Of a DNA stretch of 64,000 nt, positions 37,034 to 48,110 are shown piece after piece. The position numbers and the translations under genes were made by a program. Source of the DNA: Isoetes taiwanensis (Eukaryota > Streptophyta > Lycopodiopsida > Isoetales > Isoetaceae); contig JAJEKV010000002.1 in assembly GCA_021234155.1 (NCBI GenBank), positions 15,043,428 to 15,107,427 of the forward strand, given 5' to 3'. Numbering within the stretch: position 1 is the first letter of the stretch; every line of letters begins with the position of its first letter. Below the pieces are notes generated by a model. That model did not search any database. It was not told where the DNA came from and was given only the letters and a program-made list of their open reading frames with translations.

Positions 37034-37700
37034 GGAGCAACATTCTAAAACATTCTACTTTGGCTCTTTACAAATTTTCAAAAAAAAAACTTTCTATTTT
37101 TGGATTCAGATGCTTACCCATGACCATCTAGATCATTCTAGAAGACTCTAGAGCTATCTAAAACATCCTATTTTGAGCTTTTTGCAAGTTTCAAAAAAAC
37201 TTTCTATTTTAGGTTGAGGTGCTTACCTATGAGCATCTGTAACATTCTAAACATTCTATTTTGAGTGTTTGCAAAGTTTCCAAAAAACTACTATTTCTAG
37301 ACTGAGGTGCTTATCCATGAGTGTCTAGAACATTCTAAAATATTCTATTTTGAATGTTTACAAAGTTCCAAAAGCTTACTATTTATAGACTGAGGTGCTT
37401 ACCCAAGAGCATCTGGAACATTCTACAACTTTCTATTTAAACCTTCCTATTTTTAGACTGAAGTGCTTACAAAGTTTTAGAAAAGTTTTATTTTTAGACT
37501 GAGGTGCTTACCCATGAACATCTGGAACATTCTATTTTGAGGGTTTACAACATTTCAAAATAGTTACTATTTTTAGACTGAGGTGCTTACCCATAGGTAT
37601 CTGGAACAGTCCAGAACATTCTAGAAGATTGTAGAGCTATCCAGAACATTCTAGAATATCCTAGAGCATTCTTGAATTGATCAAGTTTCACCATTGCAAA
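37034..37700. repeat. Tandem repeat of about 80-105 bp with GAA/TTC arrays
   Basis: About seven degenerate units contain AACATTCTATTTTGAG, TTTACAAAGTTTC and TTTTTAGACTGAGGTGCTTA, followed by CCATGAGCATCTGGAACATT. GCTTAC-type blocks recur near 37112, 37217, 37310, 37398, 37506 and 37588. The last units carry GAACATTCTAGAA twice, at 37614-37626 and 37644-37656. The same repeat continues left of the Copia element at 31374-31465. Confidence 0.8.
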
Positions 37701-37724
37701 GTTTCAATTATTTCAACAAATCAA

Positions 37725-37900
37725 TGTTTGGCCTAATGGTAACTATGGGGGGTTTGAGAAGCACGGACTAGGGTTCAAATTCCCTCCACCCTCCATTATG
37801 GAGGGCCAAGATCGCGCTAGCATAGTGTCTCCTCGACCGTTGATGGGGGTGGATTTATTTATTCACTCACACACGGATACTATTTCTTTATTATATATAG
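37725..37900 (+). mobile_element. Possible tRNA-derived SINE
   Basis: TGGCCTAATGG at 37729-37739 matches an RNA polymerase III A box, and GGTTCAAATTCC at 37772-37783 is an imperfect B box with one extra base. The spacing is tRNA-like. The sequence does not fold convincingly as a complete tRNA. Element ends and target duplications were not found. Confidence 0.3.
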
Positions 37901-38189
37901 GGGAAGCTTTTTATAGGGAAGCAATAACCCTCAAAAGAAGGAATAAGACAACTACTCGAAAATTCTAGTCAATTGAAGCATGATCAAGATTGATAAAAGT
38001 ATTCAGCTAGTGATAGGCCATCGGGTTGTAGTGTCGCTCTTTTCCTTTCACAGTGATAATGTGCAAAAAATGCACATACAATTTCCTGCTTTAGCAATAT
38101 TAAATCCTCCCTTCACATCCTTTGATCTGCATGTGTGGTCTCATCTCGAAAGACATAGATTGCAAATACAGCGACATTGACAAGGGTCT
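37901..38189. other. Non-coding interval
   Basis: Nothing recognisable. AT-rich sequence with a short frame at 37980-38180 that has no known motif. Confidence 0.4.
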
Positions 38190-39545
38190 TCATGCCTGTT
38201 TGGAGGTCCAAATAAGTACATCCATTCTTGATTTATGCTCAAATCAATTCTCCTCCATTTGAGTCTCCTGACTAGGACAATTAGAAGCCCTGCAGATACG
38301 ATAAAAAGGAAGTGAGCATCAGGCATAAACTTCATTAATCCAATGTACATCATACTGAAATTGCTTGACAATGCCTTCTGTATTGATGATTTCATGGTTA
38401 AAAATGAAATTATTTCTTCCCATCCAGATCCTCCAGAGGACAACATAAACTCTCCAATCTGTTAGATTATTAGGCAGGAAAAAATCTATATCAGAAAGGT
38501 TAACCAAGTCAAATCCAAAAATGGGAGGAGCAATTTCAAGGATCCATTCTGCTGAAAGACATGTTCTAAAAAGATGTGATTCGTCTTCAGCTGCATTGAG
38601 ACATCTAGCACAAATATCAGAGTCTCCCATGTTAAGTCTGAATCTCTTCTTGTTGGTAGCTAAAGCTTTATGCCAGAGCTTCCAGATGAAGGATTTAATC
38701 TTAGGATGAACCAGGCTCTGCCACATAAACATGAAATTCCTGATGCATGTATCTGGATCAGTATTCCACTTAAAATGAATCATGATCTGGAGATCCCTTG
38801 AGAGGTGCATGTAAGCTTTTTTAACAATAAAATCAATTTTTCCATTACAATACCAAGAAAAATCATTACCCGATCAGACTCCAACCATAGAGATGACGAT
38901 ATTATTGTAAAGTGTCTCAGAATCTATACCCTCATTAGCTAAAATAGAATTAATGAATGGGATTAGTCTCCCATTGTCATTAAAGAAATTCCGAATAAAC
39001 CTAATACCTTTAGCACCCCATTTCTTGACCCGATTTGGGAAACGACAGGCCAAACAAAGCTCCAAGTTATTAGTAAGCAAAGCAGGGCTCCAGAAAATTG
39101 GTTGGTCTATTGAAAGACCCTCCTTCCAAGTATACATCCCCTTTACCTGCTGCCAAGCTCCGATCCATTTCTTAAGAATTCTAGGAATTGGAATTAGGGA
39201 TGGAAAAGGGGAAATAAATAGAGTAAGGAGGTCCACTTGAAGCTGCCTCCATCCATAAGGATGCCACTTGGATAAATAATAGTTAATCAGAATGAATGAA
39301 GACAGGTGCTAATCAGCCCATGAGCCGCCTTATAAAAATACTTAGCAGCAAGAGCAATCCCTTGCTTCTCAATATCCATGACCCCTAACCCGCCATATTT
39401 CTACTTTTTACAACTTTCCAACATGGAGATTGGAGTCCAACATCTTCTATTCTGACCAAAAGAGATAAATTTGCCAATTATACTTTGAAGCTTGGAGAAA
39501 ACCTTCTTGGAGGCAAGGATGACTGAAGACTGATAAACATGGGAA
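38190..39545 (-). pseudogene. L1-type LINE 3' fragment (- strand)
   Basis: Read from 39545 leftward, the frames give LQSIIGKFISFGQNRRCW and KYGGLGVMDIEKQGIALAAK, then a block at 39236-38874 with WKEGLSIDQPIFW and FPNRVKKWGAKGIRFI. Next, at 38810-38319, comes the reverse-transcriptase zinc-binding domain (FIWKLWHKALATNKKRF, CARCLNAAEDESHLFRTC). This is the region downstream of reverse transcriptase in plant L1 elements. The polymerase itself is missing, stops interrupt the frame, and no tail was located. Confidence 0.8.
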
Positions 39546-39969
39546 GAGGATGTGACGGGCCTACCGGGTTAGCCCTCCAAGTAACCCGAGATGCTATCAA
39601 GGCTTGCTTGAATACTAACAAATTGGTATACATAATTTGAATAACCCAATGCAAAAGCATTCTTAAGCCAAACTCAAGGTAAAGAATTGAATCTTTAATC
39701 CAAAACATGTCCAATAACACCCATGAGCTCAACTCTCAAAGATGTACTATCGTGCTTTATACATTGACAATACTTTACGCTCTAAGAATCCACAGTTTAA
39801 GTTTTATAAGACAATAACAAGGCCTTCCTAATGGCTCACAAAGATCTCCCAGACTTCTAACTCAGCTGAGGTTCTGAACACTCGACATTCCTTCAAGCCT
39901 CATGGCTATCTGCTTACACCATGAACACGTGGGGTTAGTCATAAAGACTAATTGGGGTTACCACTAAGT
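39546..39969. other. Non-coding interval before the DUF7869-like relic
   Basis: No gene seen. It may hold introns or decayed 5' sequence of the relic that follows, but nothing supports a join. Confidence 0.4.
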
Positions 39970-39984
39970 GGGGTTTAACGGAAG

Positions 39985-40911
39985 TTGCCTAGAAGGCTTT
40001 ACTTGCAGCTAGACAATTGTTCGGTTCAAAACAAGAATAGATTTCTATTCTCTTACTTGTCGTACTTGGTCTGGTTGAGGGTCTTCGATGAAGTGCAGTT
40101 GGGATTCATGATGGTTGGACACACCCACGATGATATAGATGCACTCTTTGGAAACTACTCGCGCTAATGAGAAGATCAGATGCATTGACTATTCCAGAAC
40201 TTATGCAACTCTTCAGGCAGTGTAGTTCCAAGTCTCCTTCACCTTACCTTGTGAGGGAGGTTCCTAATTGGAAGGAATTCGTTGAGGGTTTCATCCCCGA
40301 CAAGAAGGACCGTTTATATGGTCATTTGGAACCTCTGCTATTCAAGTTTTGCATGAAAGATGGATGGCCACTAATGTTCTACAAGATGAGGCCAGGGCAT
40401 AGGGAGTGGCTACCTGAAAAAGGGAATCAGGATGTGGAAGGAAGATGGTGAGGGATTACCTTCAATTCCGAAGGGGGCACCCAAGGTCGTGCAGCCATAC
40501 GGAAGCTTGAAAGATATAAGGGCACTGAGATCTTCTATTGCCAAGTACATGATGCATTGGGCAGCAATTTCGAGGGCTGGCGACAACTCATGGTCCAATA
40601 CGTATATGAATGAAGTAATTGACTATTGGTCCTCCTTGTTGCGTGTGCTTGGGGACGTTCAGCCCGGCAGAGCAGTCATTCAAGATTTTTGGCCCAACAC
40701 CAGGCAACATGCATTGGAAGACTGCGATAGCGTGTTAGTGGAGGAACACGTTGTGCCAGCTCCTTATGTGGGTCCATTTTCTGGTAGACCTAAAAATCCA
40801 GTTGAAATTTTCGACCTGTACCAAGATGTGAAGAAAGGAATGCTTTTGCTCATCAGGCCACATGACAATTGCCCGACGTGGATGGCTTACGCTGAGGAGG
40901 CAGCTCTGTGA
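39985..40911 (+). pseudogene. DUF7869-like protein, frame-broken relic
   Basis: The first segment (39985-40167, open a little further upstream without a start) reads YLQLDNCSVQNKNRFLFSYL and then FMMVGHTHDDIDALFGNYS. The LDN...NKN and GHTHxDID blocks are what I recall of the uncharacterised DUF7869 family, common in ferns, algae and some animals. The frame then shifts to 40167-40451 (PNWKEFVEGFIPDKKDR, WPLMFYKMRPGHREW) and shifts again to 40432-40911 (MHWAAISRAGDNSW, GPFSGRPKNPVEIFDLY). Neither junction has convincing splice sites, so frameshift decay is the simpler reading. Spaced Asp/His residues could be a metal site, and some such genes are thought to be transposon-borne; that is inference. 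Function unknown. Confidence 0.55.
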
Positions 40912-41054
40912 AGGTGGGAAGAAAGGTCTGGCCATGGTGGTAATTTTGGAGAGGTTTTTGCAGATCTTTGTTGGATATGGCCTTACCTCCAAGATCCAGT
41001 TCCAACGGCTGCCCCAATTTTAATTCTCTTCGTGGCTCTACTAAACACTGCAGT

Positions 41055-41392
41055 GATGCATCCATGGAATAATTTAAGGGCTAAACTTAGCTATTTCGCA
41101 ATTGCACCTGCACCAACCTTCGATCTCTTTAGCCAAACACTAGAAAGTAAGAGAGTGAAATTTTGTATTGTTTAGCTAAGCCATAGAAACTTTTAGAATG
41201 AATTTTGGGCTAGTTTAACTGCCATCATTCTAGTTTATAAGAAATATATGATTAGTAATTTATTTTCTAGCATCTATGGAATAATTGTCATGTGGATAAC
41301 GAAAAACATTAAGCTAAAAATTACTATACTTTTTTTCAGCCATTATGGTTAATAATAAATATGTATTTAGTAATTTATTCCATGGATGCATC
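41055..41392. mobile_element. Candidate MITE with inverted repeat ends
   Basis: GATGCATCCATGGAATAA at 41055-41072 is matched in inverted form by the sequence ending at 41392 (TTATTCCATGGATGCATC). The enclosed 338 bp is AT-rich and non-coding. Flanking duplications are not clear; a TGCA duplication inside the arms is possible. The family is unassigned. Confidence 0.4.
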
Positions 41393-42995
41393 CTGTGTTT
41401 GTTTGGGAACAAGGATGTTGTCCTAGGATGGTTATGAGCCCAAGGTTTTAAGCTTCAATCGGCCAATATGTACCACAGATCGGCCAATATGTAGATGATC
41501 CAGCAGGGGATGTAAGCTAAAAAACCAATTATCTGGTGCAAGTGCCTGCATTTAGGGAATGGAAATGCAAATACAAATGCCTACACTTAGAGAATTATCT
41601 AGTGCATTCAGATAGTCAGGGAATGGAAATGGCACAGATAATATTGTCTTTATTGTTATGGATCTAGAAGTCGCAGCCAAAGCAGAGCCACATGGAGATG
41701 CCATGATCTATTATTGTGGATCGACAGTTGCAACCAAAGCAGTTGTGACTCTGGAGTTTTAAAAATCCATCTCTTTCTATTTCTTCCCAAAATTCTTCCT
41801 TATGCATGAAAACCTTCCCGTCTGCCATAGCTTCTGCCTTCTACAATTGTTAGACCTACTTCTCCAGCTACCGTGAGAACGACCCAAAAGTTGAAAAATT
41901 ATATTTATTGTTTGGGTGTGTAATGGAATGTTGTCACCTGGTTTTGGCTTTTGTGATTTTTTTTCAAGCTAAAAAAATAAAATCTTCCATAACACACCAT
42001 GAATGTAAAATATTGCAAAAAGAAAATTGTGTCTGTGTATATACAAGCTTGCTCTTGTCCTTCTTCCCAGCTAAATATACTTCATTGCATGGTTCGATAA
42101 ATTATCATTTTCATATGGTGCAAACATCCAGATACTACAGTTCGCAATAAACTATAGTTTGACATAGACATACAAGAAATTTATCGCGGCGGCCTTGTTC
42201 TTTTGGTTGGCTGGATGCAAAAGACACCCTATGCAAAGGATGCTTGATGCAACATATTGAAATGTCATAAACGACGTACGATGTTGAAGGAAAAATGGTG
42301 AGTGAAATGACGTTATGTCCTTAAAATTGTGTGGGAAAGGTGTCTTGAACATATATGTTAATTGAAATTACCTAACTAGTCTTGACGTAAGCTTTTCACA
42401 TCGTCCCCTTGCTTTTAGTCATTCTTAGTTTGAACTTTTAACATCGTTTCCTTAACTCATATGTGCCAACCCTTAATGCATACAGACTTCAAATGTTAAA
42501 AGTAGTTTGCATGTTTGGTTTGCAAGTTTAGAGGTAAATGGAATAGCCCGATATTTTTAAATGGTAGGACTTGTGTTGGTATAGTATTCTTATTCCTTTT
42601 TCCCCTTGTTGTTTCAATAGAGTCCATGGTCGATTATATTTTCTAGTGTTTCTTTCTTTTCTTTCCTTTTTTCGCCTTTTCTGTTTCTTGCCTTGAGTAG
42701 ATCCGATATTTTTTCTCTTGATTTTAGATTTCTATTCCTCCAATGTTTTCTACTTTTTACTAGCATTTATTTCCCTTTCATCACATAGCCAACATACCTG
42801 TTATATTTCAAAGCCCTGCATTACTAACAATCTTGTCTTGTAAATAACCTGATTTCGGATCTAACCCTAGCCACACAATTGTAAAGATGAACAGAACAAT
42901 GTTTTTTCCTTCCACAGAACAGTATCGGAATAGTGTCAGAATAATGAACATTGTTGTGTCAAAACAGAAAGGAGCAAAGTGTTGGAAAGGAGCAT
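41393..42995. other. Non-coding interval
   Basis: About 1.6 kb without a supportable gene, AT-rich with T-rich tracts near 42590-42780. It ends at the target duplication of Copia element 2. Confidence 0.5.
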
Positions 42996-43000
42996 CGCAG

Positions 43001-43594
43001 TGAAGAAAAAATGCCTAGACAATAATTGCAAAGATCAAGTTCAAACAATTTCAGAGTCTAGGATAAACTCAATACGTTCTAGACATTGACATTTATTTTA
43101 ATAACCTTCAAATGCTACAAAGATTTCTTTTTCTTGCTCAAAAAGAAATGAATAAGTTATCAGTAGCACTAGACCATTAGCCCCACAACCCAAGCACTTC
43201 AATTATTGATTCAACCGATCCGAACTACATCAATTGCCCAGCTTTAAAACACTAGATCATACTTCTTATTTATATAAATCGATCCAAAGATATGTGCTTG
43301 ACCGATCTCCTCGATTTCCCTTGCCGATCGGCAACCTTATCCGTTTACTTATAATAGGGGCCATGCTATTTGTTGCTTTCTCTCTTTATAATTTAAGCAC
43401 ACTGTCTATAATCGAACCAACCAATTATATCCTGCTTTTCTTAAACGTTCAAGTCCCCTTCAAGTTTAAATATTCGACCTTATAGATTTACCTTAGCTTC
43501 TTAGCTTTCCCTTAGGGAACTTGCGTCATGATCATTCCTTAGCTCATGACTTCATATAATTTATCACAAAATATTACATGACCACATTCTCACA
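43001..43594 (-). repeat. 3' LTR of Copia element 2
   Basis: 594 bp, ending CTCACA on the + strand, followed by the pyrimidine run TATCCCCTTTTC (polypurine tract on the - strand). Matches 59552-60143 with a few percent difference by eye. Confidence 0.93.
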
Positions 43595-43604
43595 TATCCC
43601 CTTT

Positions 43605-45591
43605 TCATGTAATATTTCCTGATTCACTGCACTGCATCAAACTTCTGAGTTTTTCAAATCTTCTGGTAGACAGGGCCTTGGTTAAAATATCTGCTATCTG
43701 ATCATCAGTTTGTAAATATATCAATTTCACCAAGTTTTTACTAACCAAATCCCTGATAAAGTGAAGTTCCATTTCTATGTGCTTTGTCCTTTCATGTAGA
43801 ACAGGATTTTTAGTCATTGCTATACAACTAGTGCTGTCACAGAATAGAGCAGTGGGCAATTCTTGATAGCAACCTAATTCATTTAACAATCTTCTTTCCC
43901 ATACAATTTCCTTAGCAGTCAGGCAAGCTGAGTTATATTCTGCTTCTGCACTAGATAGTGCTATGTTACCTTGTTTTTTGCATTTCCAAGACACTGGAGC
44001 TCCTCCCAGCAAAATTAGATATCCTGAGGTAGATTTTCTCTGATCTAAATCCCCTCCCCAATCAGCATCACAATATGCCTTGAGGATCATATCATTTGTG
44101 CTATATTTTATGCCAAAATCAATTGTACCTTTCAGATACCTTAGTATTCTTTTAGGAGCAATCCAATGTGCTCTTCCTGGATCATGATTATATCTGCTTA
44201 GTACATTTACAGCAAAGCCAATATCAGGCCTCGTACAGTTTGCCACATAGGACAAGCAACCTATCAGTGACATATAAGGCACTCCTTCCATTTGCCTTCT
44301 TTCTGTATCATTTTGTGGACACATGTCCCTCGATATTTTGAAACCAGAAACCATAGGAGTAGCTGCCACATTACAATCTTTCATACCAAATCTACCAAGC
44401 ATGTTTTGTATTTGTCCTTTCTGGCTCAATGTTAAGATTTTGTTTTTCCTATCTCTAAATACTTCTATTCCCAAAAATCTTTTAAGCTCTCCAAGGTCAG
44501 ACATCTTGAACCGTTTGTTCAGCAAGCTTTTGCAGTGATCTAGTATCTTTTTTCCATTTGCTACCATGATATTGTCATCCACATACAAAGCTATGATGCA
44601 CCATTCTTGTCCAGCCATATATTTGTATAAATTTCTATCACATTTTAATTTCTGAAATCCCTGCTCTTGAAGGTAATTATTCATGCATTTATACCATTCT
44701 CAAGGAGACTGTTTTAAGCCATATACAGCCCTCTTTAGCTTCCAAACTTTCCCTTCACCTATTTCAAATCCTGGAGCTTGTTTAAGATAAATTTCTTCTT
44801 CAAGCTTTGCATTCAGAAAAGCAGTGCTTACATCCATATGATGTAATTCAAGATCATGTGCATTTGCCATGGCTAACAAAATTCTTAAACTGTTCAATTT
44901 TACCAGAGGCGAGAATGTCTCATCAAAATCTTGTCCCTTCCTTTGAGTAAAACCTTGTGCAACTAATCTTGCCTTAAATTTTCTGATTTTATCATCATTG
45001 CTAGGTTTTATTCTAAATACCCATTTGCTTCCTATTACATTTTTCCCTTCAGGCCTGTCAACAACTTCATAAGTCTCAGTTCTTTTAAAAGCTTCCATTT
45101 CCTCTTGCATAGCTTCCAACCACAATTTAGAATCTCTACTATTTGCTGCCTCAAGATAACTTTTGGGTACTGCTGTATTTTCCAGAAGTAATACATCAAA
45201 GATATTGTGAATTTCCACTCCATTAGTATGAAGCCTTTTGCTTCTGCCCTGCTCATTTCTTCCAAGCAACTCAAGCATTGATTTATTTTCTTCTCTCAAA
45301 ATCTGAGCCTCTGTTCGTCTGCCCCTTTTTTGAGGTTGCTCAATAGATGAATCTTGTACCACATTAGGAATATTTTCTGGCCCTGTAACAGGTTGCTCAT
45401 TATGAGCTTCATTTTCTTCTTCAGTATCACTTGAATCGTCCAAAAAACTGATTTTGTCATTGTCTTTTTCAATTTCCTTTGGAGACTCCTTGATCTCATT
45501 TTTCTCCTCTTTTTTAGTAGCATCATAGGTATTAATCTTTGGAATTTTTCTGTAAAATTCTTCCTCATCAAAAATAACATCTCGGCTTACC
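43605..45591 (-). pseudogene. Copia 2 reverse transcriptase and RNase H
   Basis: On the - strand the segment resumes after the nested insertion with VSRDVIFDEEEFYRKIPKI, an acidic linker, then the reverse transcriptase (WVFRIKPSNDDKIRKFKARL, STAFLNAKLEEEIYLKQAPG). An in-frame TGA (44700-44702) falls after VYGLKQSP where element 1 has Arg, consistent with CGA to TGA decay. The frame then continues with EWYKCMNNYLQEQG, the catalytic LYVDDNIMVANG, and RNase H (YCDADWGGDL, SSAEAEYNSA, ADILTKALS), ending at 43605. Confidence 0.9.
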
Positions 45592-45596
45592 AATAT

Positions 45597-47162
45597 TGTG
45601 ACGTTCCACATATTTATACGCATATTTAAGTATAAATACGTGACACGTCACTATGAATAATTAATGGCACATTAATTATTCATAAGCTAAGGTTAGCTAT
45701 GTTAATAATTAAATTATAAAGGTGGAAACCTAACCAAAACCCTAATTCGAATTTAATCCTAATATTAAAAAGGGCTAAAATACCAAATTAGCTAATATTA
45801 ACCAATCTAGAGCATGCCACCTGGCCCAAATCGATTGGGCAAGGTAGGGTTTCCATTTTGGACACCCAAATTAGGGCTTTTGTGCCCCAATTCGAATTGG
45901 GAGCAATTGGGGATGGAGGAGGAGCAAAGAATGACCCGCCCTTGAGTTAGTCGAGATGGAGCAGCCCAAGACCGATTTGGATTGCTAGTCAAGAGGTTAC
46001 TTTGTTGATTTATAGCATAGCGCCTCTGTGGTGTGTTCTCTCTCTCTTTTTCTCTGTGGTTTACCTCGTTAGACTAACCCTTGATTGATATGGTGAGTAT
46101 TCTTATCTCTAGTCTCCAGACGTGCTTTGGTTGATGGTTTAGTAGTTCTTTTGCTTAGTTAGCACTCGGATATGGGGGATTACGGGGTAGAGACCTCTCG
46201 AGCCCATGTATTGTAGTATGCTCCTAGATAGAGCCCCATATTCCCATTAGATCGGCCTGTGTACAAGAGACCACCGGTCATAGATGCTATGGATTGGCTT
46301 AGCACCGCAGAAAGGACACAAGCTGGTGAAGTGGGGGTGGGGTCTTGCACCTAACATAAAAGGCTCCCGAGACTCCTACATGGGCTAGGCCCGATAGCGG
46401 TCACGAGGGCCTGGTATGGGTCCGACACTCCCCTAGGTGTAGAGGTGTGACCCGTGATGGGGCACCTTGCACTTTGAGTAGATTTAGGGTGAGTAAGTCG
46501 GGCACGGGATGCGGGGGTCGCCGATGCGCACACGTATTCTCTAGCTCACCCATGGAACCACCGCGATCCCGGGAGAGGGGCCTTCCCCACTCATCTCACC
46601 GGGCCGCCATGAACCCCGAGTAGGCTCGTAGGGTGATACCTTGAGTCTGTCTCTCCTGAAGGCTATAAAAGCGGCCATAGCGTGAATCGACCCATCCGCA
46701 AAGTGTGCAATGTGAGGGCGGATGGAGTGGACAACCCTAGCCGATGTTCTATGCCAACCAATGCCAGGTTATACTTCCGTCTCGATCTCTTGAGACCGAA
46801 GCCGCCGGTCCATCCTCACAAGAGTCTCGAGCCGGTAGAACCGCTGGTTTGGGTGTTTTCCTTAGTGTTAGATGCATATTCTTTGCCGTTGGTATTTGGA
46901 TGGATGTGCCACCCTTCGTGGTGGTTATTTAGATATGATTTATGTTCGGTGCTAACATGTATTCACGCTTCCGCGACGTAGGAGCCCCATTGAAGGCGTG
47001 GGCCGAATGACCCCTCTGTGTCCTTCACTTGAGCATCTTCTTATAGATGGCCCGAAAGTTAGACGGAGGGGTTCGCTCATGGCGAGATGATGGTCGCCAT
47101 GGGAGGGGAAAGTCCCTCGTATGTATACCAGTAGGGGTCGTATATATTCAGGGAGCATCACA
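45597..47162 (+). repeat. 5' LTR of the nested retrotransposon
   Basis: 1,566 bp. It starts with TGTGACGTTCCACATATTTA and ends GGGAGCATCACA. Matches 53089-54665 throughout, with scattered single-base differences and small indels that concentrate in the GC-rich middle. Confidence 0.93.
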
Positions 47163-47163
47163 G

Positions 47164-47176
47164 TGGTATCAGAGCC
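47164..47176 (+). other. Primer-binding site of the nested element
   Basis: TGGTATCAGAGCC one base after the 5' LTR is complementary to initiator tRNA-Met. Confidence 0.93.
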
Positions 47177-47965
47177 ATGATTTTGGTTGACCGGAATCAT
47201 AGCACTGACCAAATCTTTAACCCGTTAGTTCGGTAGTTGAGTGGGAGTTTAGGCTAGTTGGACTGCCTAACTTTTCGGTGATTTAGTCTTGTGCTAGGTT
47301 GATGTAAGAAAATGTTGAGTTTTAGGAAGTTTAGGGCGATTTTGGAGGGAAAACGTTGTGACTGGAGGACCCAAGTTTGGAAGGGCTATAACTTTTTGTA
47401 GGCAGTTCGGATGAAGGCGAAAATGGCTCCAATGGATCGGGCACCTCCCAAAACCCTAAGGGGCACGTCTCCCGAGGTCGAAAAGACAACAGGCCGCCGA
47501 AAAATCAAAAGGGGTGCTGCTGTCTTTTGAGGTGTTTTTCTCGACGAACTGAAGCCGTATAAGGATCGCAGCGCCCCATACGGTCCGCCGTATAAAAATA
47601 CGCGTCCGTTCATTTTTTTTTTTTTTTTTTTTAAGTTTTTTTTCCTTTTCCGCCCGCGTTTTGAACCCGTGACCTTCTACTTCCAACCCAACACTCTTTC
47701 CATTTTGCCAACTATCTTTATATAACATATGTATGTTCTACTACTTTGTTATACATATCTAATATTCTGTTTTGTCCAGTTAGCAGTTCTTTTAAGAAAA
47801 AGGTACATCATGGGATTGAACCCCTGACCTTTTTCACCCAAGCCAACACCTTTACCAACAAGCTAACTTCTTTCTTGAAGGGATTAACCCTTTTTCCTGT
47901 ATTTATAACGCATCTATTCCATATCTAAATTAGAGGCGTGCCTTTGGTAAACCCACGTTGTGGAG

Positions 47966-48110
47966 GCAACAACTCCGCCGGAGCAAGCTCTTCCGTCCTA
48001 GCCGCCGGAGCAAGCTCTTCCGCCCTAGCCGCCGGAGCAAGCTCTTCCGCCATAGCCGCCGGAGCAAGCTTTTCCGCCATAGCCGCCGGAACAAGCAGTC
48101 TTGCCATAGC
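47966..48110 (+). repeat. 27-bp tandem repeat, about five units
   Basis: Units of GCCGGAGCAAGCTCTTCCGC type with TAGCC spacers repeat at a 27-bp period (nine codons, AAGASSSAL in one frame). All three frames of both strands stay open because of the repeat, so the open frames here are not evidence of a protein. Confidence 0.9.

Noticed and set aside
37725-37800. A functional tRNA gene
   Set aside because: The A box is good, but the acceptor and anticodon stems do not form and the B box has an extra base; kept only as a possible SINE.
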